DNA of 7,792 nucleotides, taken from assembly GCA_902773195.1 (NCBI GenBank), contig CACYDL010000088.1, forward strand, positions 1-7,792, written 5' to 3'. This document shows positions 6,636 through 7,792 of this stretch, in pieces (within the stretch, counting starts at the first letter, position 1; each line of letters opens with the position of its first letter). This stretch comes from an uncultured Lachnospiraceae bacterium (GTDB taxonomy: Bacteria > Bacillota_A > Clostridia > Lachnospirales > Lachnospiraceae). The notes beneath the pieces are model-generated. The model worked only from the letters and a program-made list of their open reading frames with translations. It did not search any database and was not told the origin of the DNA. The position numbers and the translations under genes were made by a program.

Positions 6636-7714
6636 TGGGCGTCCTCGGATGCGCGTTGTGTCTGACGCTGCTTCTGAGTCTGCCCTGCGTCCCGGCGACG
6701 GTCCGCGCCGACAGCCCGGACTATCCGGTCTCGGCCGATCACGGCGGGATCAGCGGAGAAGGGTCCATCCTGGTGAGGATGAAGGACATCTATCATCCGG
6801 AGGATCTGATAGCGGGCGTGACGGCGTCTCTCTATGAGATCGCCTCGGGCTCTCCCTACGACGGCACGGAGCTGACGGAAGATTTCTCTGATGCGGGCGT
6901 GACGGCGGAGGAACTGCTGCAGGCGGACGCCTCGGCGGTGAAGCTTCTCGCCTCCCATATCGCGGAATCATCCGTTCCCGCCGTCGACAGACAGACGACG
7001 GGGAGCGACGGAACCGCCAGGTTCGACGATCTGGAGGACGGCGTCTATCTCATTCTCCAGACGAACGGTAAGGGCGATTTCGAACAGCTTGGCTACAGAG
7101 CTTCCTTCGGAGCCTTTCTCGTGTTTCTCCCGATGCAGGAGGACGACGGGAGCTTCCTGAGGCAGGTGGAGTGCAGCACCAAGGGAGAAAAGATCCCCGA
7201 CGAGGGCGGAACCGTCAGAATCGCGGTTGAAAAGCACTGGGAGGACGCCAACGACGTGGAGGGCCGCCGGCCGAAGAAGATAAAGGTCGGGCTCTATGAG
7301 AACGGATCGCTGAAGGAGACCGTACAGCTGGACGCCTCCTGCAGCTGGCGGCACGAGTGGGACGGTCTGGACGCCTCGCGGAAGTGGACGGTGGACGAGA
7401 TCGAGGTGCCGGCGGATTACGAAAAGGAGGTCTCGAGAGAGGAATCCGAGACGCTTGTCACCTACATTGTGACGAACGTCTACAAGCCGGGCGGAAGGGT
7501 GACGCCCTCCGTGACGCCGAGTGTGACCCCGAGCGTGACGCCTTCCGCGACGCCGACGACGCCTCCGGGCGGCGGGGGATCCCATCCCGGAACCGGGACG
7601 ACGGCCCCGGTGAAGACGGGCGACGACTCGCCGGTGTTCCTGTTCCTGACGCTGCTGTTCGTATCCGGAGCGGTCCTGCTGCTCCTGGCATCGGGCAGAC
7701 GCCGGAACCGGTAA
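6608..7714 (+). CDS. Minor pilin, probable basal/anchor subunit with VKTGD sorting signal
   Basis: Secreted wall-anchored protein of 368 aa. A signal peptide (residues 1-34: RRERKR n-region, hydrophobic core, likely cleavage near VRA/DSP) is followed by an N-terminal prealbumin-like domain (about 48-190) containing the TGSDGTARFDDLEDGVYLI-type strand-turn seen in pilin domains. A Cna-B domain covers about 200-293 with candidate isopeptide residues K209 (VEKHW), E264 (TVDEIEV) and N290 (IVTNVY). A linker of four VTPS units and Gly/Pro/Thr-rich sequence (298-333) could span the wall. The sorting signal is VKTGD at 335-339, with a hydrophobic segment at 342-361 and a GRRRNR tail. This non-LPXTG signal, the Pro/Thr linker, small size and last position in the operon fit a basal pilin linking the fibre to peptidoglycan. 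An ancillary side subunit is the alternative. The mature part has two Cys (C189, C245). Confidence 0.88.
   Translation: MRRERKRFLMGVLGCALCLTLLLSLPCVPATVRADSPDYPVSADHGGISGEGSILVRMKDIYHPEDLIAGVTASLYEIASGSPYDGTELTEDFSDAGVTAEELLQADASAVKLLASHIAESSVPAVDRQTTGSDGTARFDDLEDGVYLILQTNGKGDFEQLGYRASFGAFLVFLPMQEDDGSFLRQVECSTKGEKIPDEGGTVRIAVEKHWEDANDVEGRRPKKIKVGLYENGSLKETVQLDASCSWRHEWDGLDASRKWTVDEIEVPADYEKEVSREESETLVTYIVTNVYKPGGRVTPSVTPSVTPSVTPSATPTTPPGGGGSHPGTGTTAPVKTGDDSPVFLFLTLLFVSGAVLLLLASGRRRNR
7499..7546 (+). repeat. Four 12-bp units encoding VTPS
   Basis: Four in-frame 12-nt units encode Val-Thr-Pro-Ser and run on into ATPTTPP to about nt 7567. Bases differ mainly at third codon positions, which suggests selection on the protein rather than a recent DNA expansion. 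Such Pro/Thr-rich stretches typically act as extended wall-spanning linkers before a sorting signal. Confidence 0.9.
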
Positions 7715-7763
7715 CAGAAGAACGAAAGAAAGACAGAAAGACGGCATCGGGCAGACTGCGGAA
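7687..7763 (+). repeat. Imperfect 21-nt direct repeat linking gene end and terminator
   Basis: Copies at 7687-7707 and 7743-7763 share their first 14 bases (GGCATCGGGCAGAC) and match at 19 of 21 positions. The first encodes the last residues of the minor pilin; the second forms the left arm and part of the loop of the terminator. They are 56 nt apart. Confidence 0.85.
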
Positions 7764-7783
7764 GACAGCTGCCCGATGTTTTT
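7745..7783 (+). terminator. Rho-independent terminator of the pilus operon
   Basis: A perfect 10-bp stem pairs CATCGGGCAG (7745-7754) with CTGCCCGATG (7769-7778). Three more pairs (CTG 7756-7758 with CAG 7766-7768) form past a one-base bulge. Five T residues follow at 7779-7783. It begins 30 nt after the minor pilin stop and closes the operon. Confidence 0.93.
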
Positions 7784-7792
7784 ATAAAAAAA

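Overview
The window is almost entirely one sortase-dependent pilus (fimbrial) gene cluster read on the + strand. The high GC content, AGGAGG-type ribosome binding sites, a Rho-independent terminator, LPXTG-like sorting signals, Val-Thr-Pro-Ser wall linkers and a VKTGD-type sorting signal suggest a high-GC Gram-positive anaerobe. Lachnospiraceae or related Clostridia are most likely, by inference; a high-GC Coriobacteriia-like host cannot be excluded from sequence alone.

Layout: (1) nt 2-3844, the 3' part of a very large surface protein whose start lies upstream. It has an acidic repeat-rich N-terminus, a choice-of-anchor-A-like adhesive domain apparently interrupted by an inserted prealbumin-like module, a chain of Cna-B/FctA-type isopeptide domains and an MPVTG sorting signal; it is the probable tip adhesin or ancillary pilin. 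(2) nt 3845-4006, a structured intergenic leader with hairpins followed by a CA-rich unstructured stretch. (3) nt 4007-5638, the probable major (backbone) pilin, with signal peptide, N-domain, D2-type isopeptide domain, Cna-B-type domain and LPETG. (4) nt 5639-5732, a short spacer with a 12-bp stem-loop. (5) nt 5733-6635, a pilin-polymerising class C sortase with a DPF lid and a His/Cys/Arg active site. (6) nt 6608-7714, a minor, possibly basal, pilin overlapping the sortase gene, with one intact Cna-B domain, a VTPS-repeat linker and a VKTGD sorting signal. (7) nt 7745-7783, a strong intrinsic terminator that closes the operon.

Inferred joint function: the three secreted subunits are retained in the membrane by their sorting signals, the class C sortase joins LPETG-bearing backbone subunits into a covalent fibre, the large adhesin caps or decorates it, and the small VKTGD protein probably links the fibre to the wall through a sortase not present here. 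The family is well established, so this is not a wholly new system. The unusual parts are the split adhesive domain, the lack of a recognisable YPKN-type pilin motif, the three different sorting signals beside one sortase, the RNA stem-loops flanking the major pilin gene, and a terminator whose left arm duplicates the end of the preceding gene. No regulator, signal peptidase, housekeeping sortase, RNA gene, mobile element or CRISPR array was found.
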